Positions 5,655 through 6,771 of a DNA stretch of 6,771 nt are shown here, in pieces. Position numbers and translations under genes: made by a program. The notes under the pieces were generated by a model. It worked only from the letters and a program-made list of their open reading frames with translations. It searched no databases and was not told the origin of the DNA. Positions within the stretch are counted from its first letter, which is position 1. Each line of letters starts with the position of its first letter. Source of the stretch: an uncultured Pseudomonadota bacterium (GTDB lineage Bacteria; Lernaellota; Lernaellaia; Lernaellales; Lernaellaceae); contig CALBTQ010000368.1 of the NCBI GenBank assembly GCA_937967875.1, positions 1-6,771 of the forward strand, written 5' to 3'.

Positions 5655-6726
5655 ATGAAACACAGATTATCCCCTAAAAGGATATGGTTAATTTTTATCG
5701 GAAGTCTATTGTTCGGCATCGGTGGAGCTGCACTTTTCCGCCTATTGGGTCTGTACTACTCACATGCCATGGTGTTGCATGTCGGCGACCGAACGACATT
5801 CTGGTATAAGTATTATTATTTAATAGTATGTTGGCAAATTGCTTTTTGCGGTTTGGGCTTGGCCTTTTTCATTCCTGCGCTTCTGCGTCGTCCGCGCGAT
5901 TTGCTGCAAGTCGTCATCACCAAACGAATGCTCTTTCGCTTTGTTTGGTTCGGGTATTTGGTATTGCTTCTGTTCCTTTTTGAGCAGTTAAGCCACGCAA
6001 TACTTTACTACAAGGAAAAGATACACTTAAAAAATGAATTAGACACATATGAAGAAGTACATCCGGAAAATGTTAAACTCTGGCGAATGAAACCCGGATA
6101 TCATTTTCGCGCCGACCGGATCGCCAAAGAAAAAGCCGCATCCGGTCATTACCTAGGCGCCACATTGTATGAGTTGGACTACCGGACCAACGCCCAAATC
6201 GCTGAGTATGTATTGCATGTCAATTCCCTGGGAATTCGCGCAGAGGAACTGTCCCCCAAATCACCCGACGATTTTCGCATTGTCTGTCTGGGGGATTCGT
6301 GCACATTCGGCGCTTTCTATGCCGATCCGTATCCGTTTTTCATCGAGCAACGCTTGAACGTGGCTTCATCGAAACCTTCTCGATTTCAAGTGTTAAACTG
6401 TGCTGTGGAAGGCTATGCCGCCAACCAGGTTATCTTGCGTTATCGCCTCGATTTCATGAATCTCAAGCCGGATCTGGTCATTGTATATGTCGGTTGGAAT
6501 TCTCTTGGTGATCCCAACAACAATCCACTCAACAAATATCCACTCGACGCCGATGCAATCATCAAATCGTTCAATGATTGCACCACACCCCAAGCGAATC
6601 TGAAAAGGAAGTATAAAACCTATACCGGCTATTTGCTCAGCACGCTCGGCAAACATGCACAAAGTGTACAAGTTGATCAATCTCCGCCCAACTATCATCG
6701 AATCGACCCGGCACTGATGCCCAATC
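5655..6726 (+). CDS. Membrane-anchored SGNH/GDSL-type hydrolase or acyl-esterase (3' end missing)
   Basis: The genuine part is 357 complete residues; from base 6727 the frame runs into adapter, giving the artefact IGRASCRERV. Three hydrophobic helices (about 11-34, 53-77, 93-118) precede a soluble domain. That domain shows SGNH block I in IVCLGDSCTFGAF (209-221; nucleophile Ser215), block II in NCAVEGYAANQ (248-258; Gly253) and block III in VYVGWNSLGD (278-287; oxyanion residues Gly280 and Asn282). The block V Asp-x-x-His pair is not reached, so catalytic completeness cannot be judged. Enzymes of this fold cleave or transfer acyl groups, and membrane-anchored versions often modify exported polysaccharides; that role is inferred here. 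ATG 5655 has no clear Shine-Dalgarno, but an upstream in-frame stop immediately before it excludes earlier starts. Base composition is clearly lower in GC than in the genes to its left, suggesting separate origin or transfer. Confidence 0.85.
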
Positions 6727-6771
6727 AGATCGGAAGAGCGTCGTGTAGGGAAAGAGTGTAGATCTCGGTGG
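6727..6771. other. Illumina adapter remnant (universal/Read 1 side, reverse complement)
   Basis: AGATCGGAAGAGCGTCGTGT, continuing through GGGAAAGAGTGTAGATCTCGGTGG, is the reverse complement of the TruSeq universal adapter. GAGTGT runs straight into AGATCTCGGTGG with no index between, which fits the single-index design. This is synthetic sequence, and it truncates the SGNH gene. Base 6727 (A) could belong to either the insert or the A/T ligation junction. Confidence 0.97.

Noticed and set aside
46..6726. CRISPR array, tRNA, rRNA, toxin-antitoxin or phage defence genes
   Set aside because: No regularly spaced repeats, no tRNA-like cloverleaf or CCA arm, and no small paired genes or defence motifs were seen on either strand.

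Overview
This window is a complete short assembly contig, not a cut from a longer replicon. Bases 1-45 and 6727-6771 are Illumina TruSeq-type adapter sequence, so only 46-6726 is biological, and both terminal genes are truncated at artificial ends. The DNA looks bacterial: Shine-Dalgarno sites, sigma70-like promoter signals, short intergenic gaps and GC-rich protein genes. A VKOR-DsbA membrane fusion, a GT4 glycosyltransferase and a membrane-anchored SGNH protein suggest a didermic, GC-rich environmental bacterium, perhaps deltaproteobacteria-like. No taxonomic marker is present, so this is only an impression.

Layout: (1) 46-2631, minus strand: an iron-dependent-type alcohol dehydrogenase followed 13 bp later by an FGGY (xylulokinase-like) sugar kinase. 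The kinase lacks its last few tens of residues at the contig end, and its Shine-Dalgarno overlaps the dehydrogenase stop codon. (2) 2632-2835: the control region of this pair, with a consensus -35 (TTGACA), 17-bp spacer and -10 (TAAAAA). A 31-bp near-perfect palindrome lies over the expected transcription start, and a second copy of its core sits 82 bp downstream, before the ribosome binding site. (3) 2836-4056, minus: a GT4 glycosyltransferase. (4) 4057-4238: a divergent intergenic region. (5) 4239-5438, plus: an integral-membrane VKOR-DsbA disulfide-bond-forming fusion. (6) 5439-5654: a gap in which base composition drops sharply, containing four AATCAAT/ATTGATT heptamers around a candidate promoter. 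(7) 5655-6726, plus: a three-helix membrane protein with an SGNH/GDSL hydrolase domain, cut by the right adapter before its catalytic Asp-His block.

Functionally, the dehydrogenase and kinase look like a regulated carbohydrate or polyol catabolic unit (inferred: alcohol/polyol to ketose, then ketose phosphate), with the control expected of a FadR/GntR-type repressor encoded elsewhere. The VKOR-DsbA protein is a self-contained oxidative folding system. The glycosyltransferase and SGNH protein hint at surface-glycan synthesis or modification. No mobile element, CRISPR array, rRNA or tRNA was seen. I found no clearly undescribed system. The most distinctive features are the operator architecture at 2664-2796 and the cysteine-rich VKOR-DsbA fusion.
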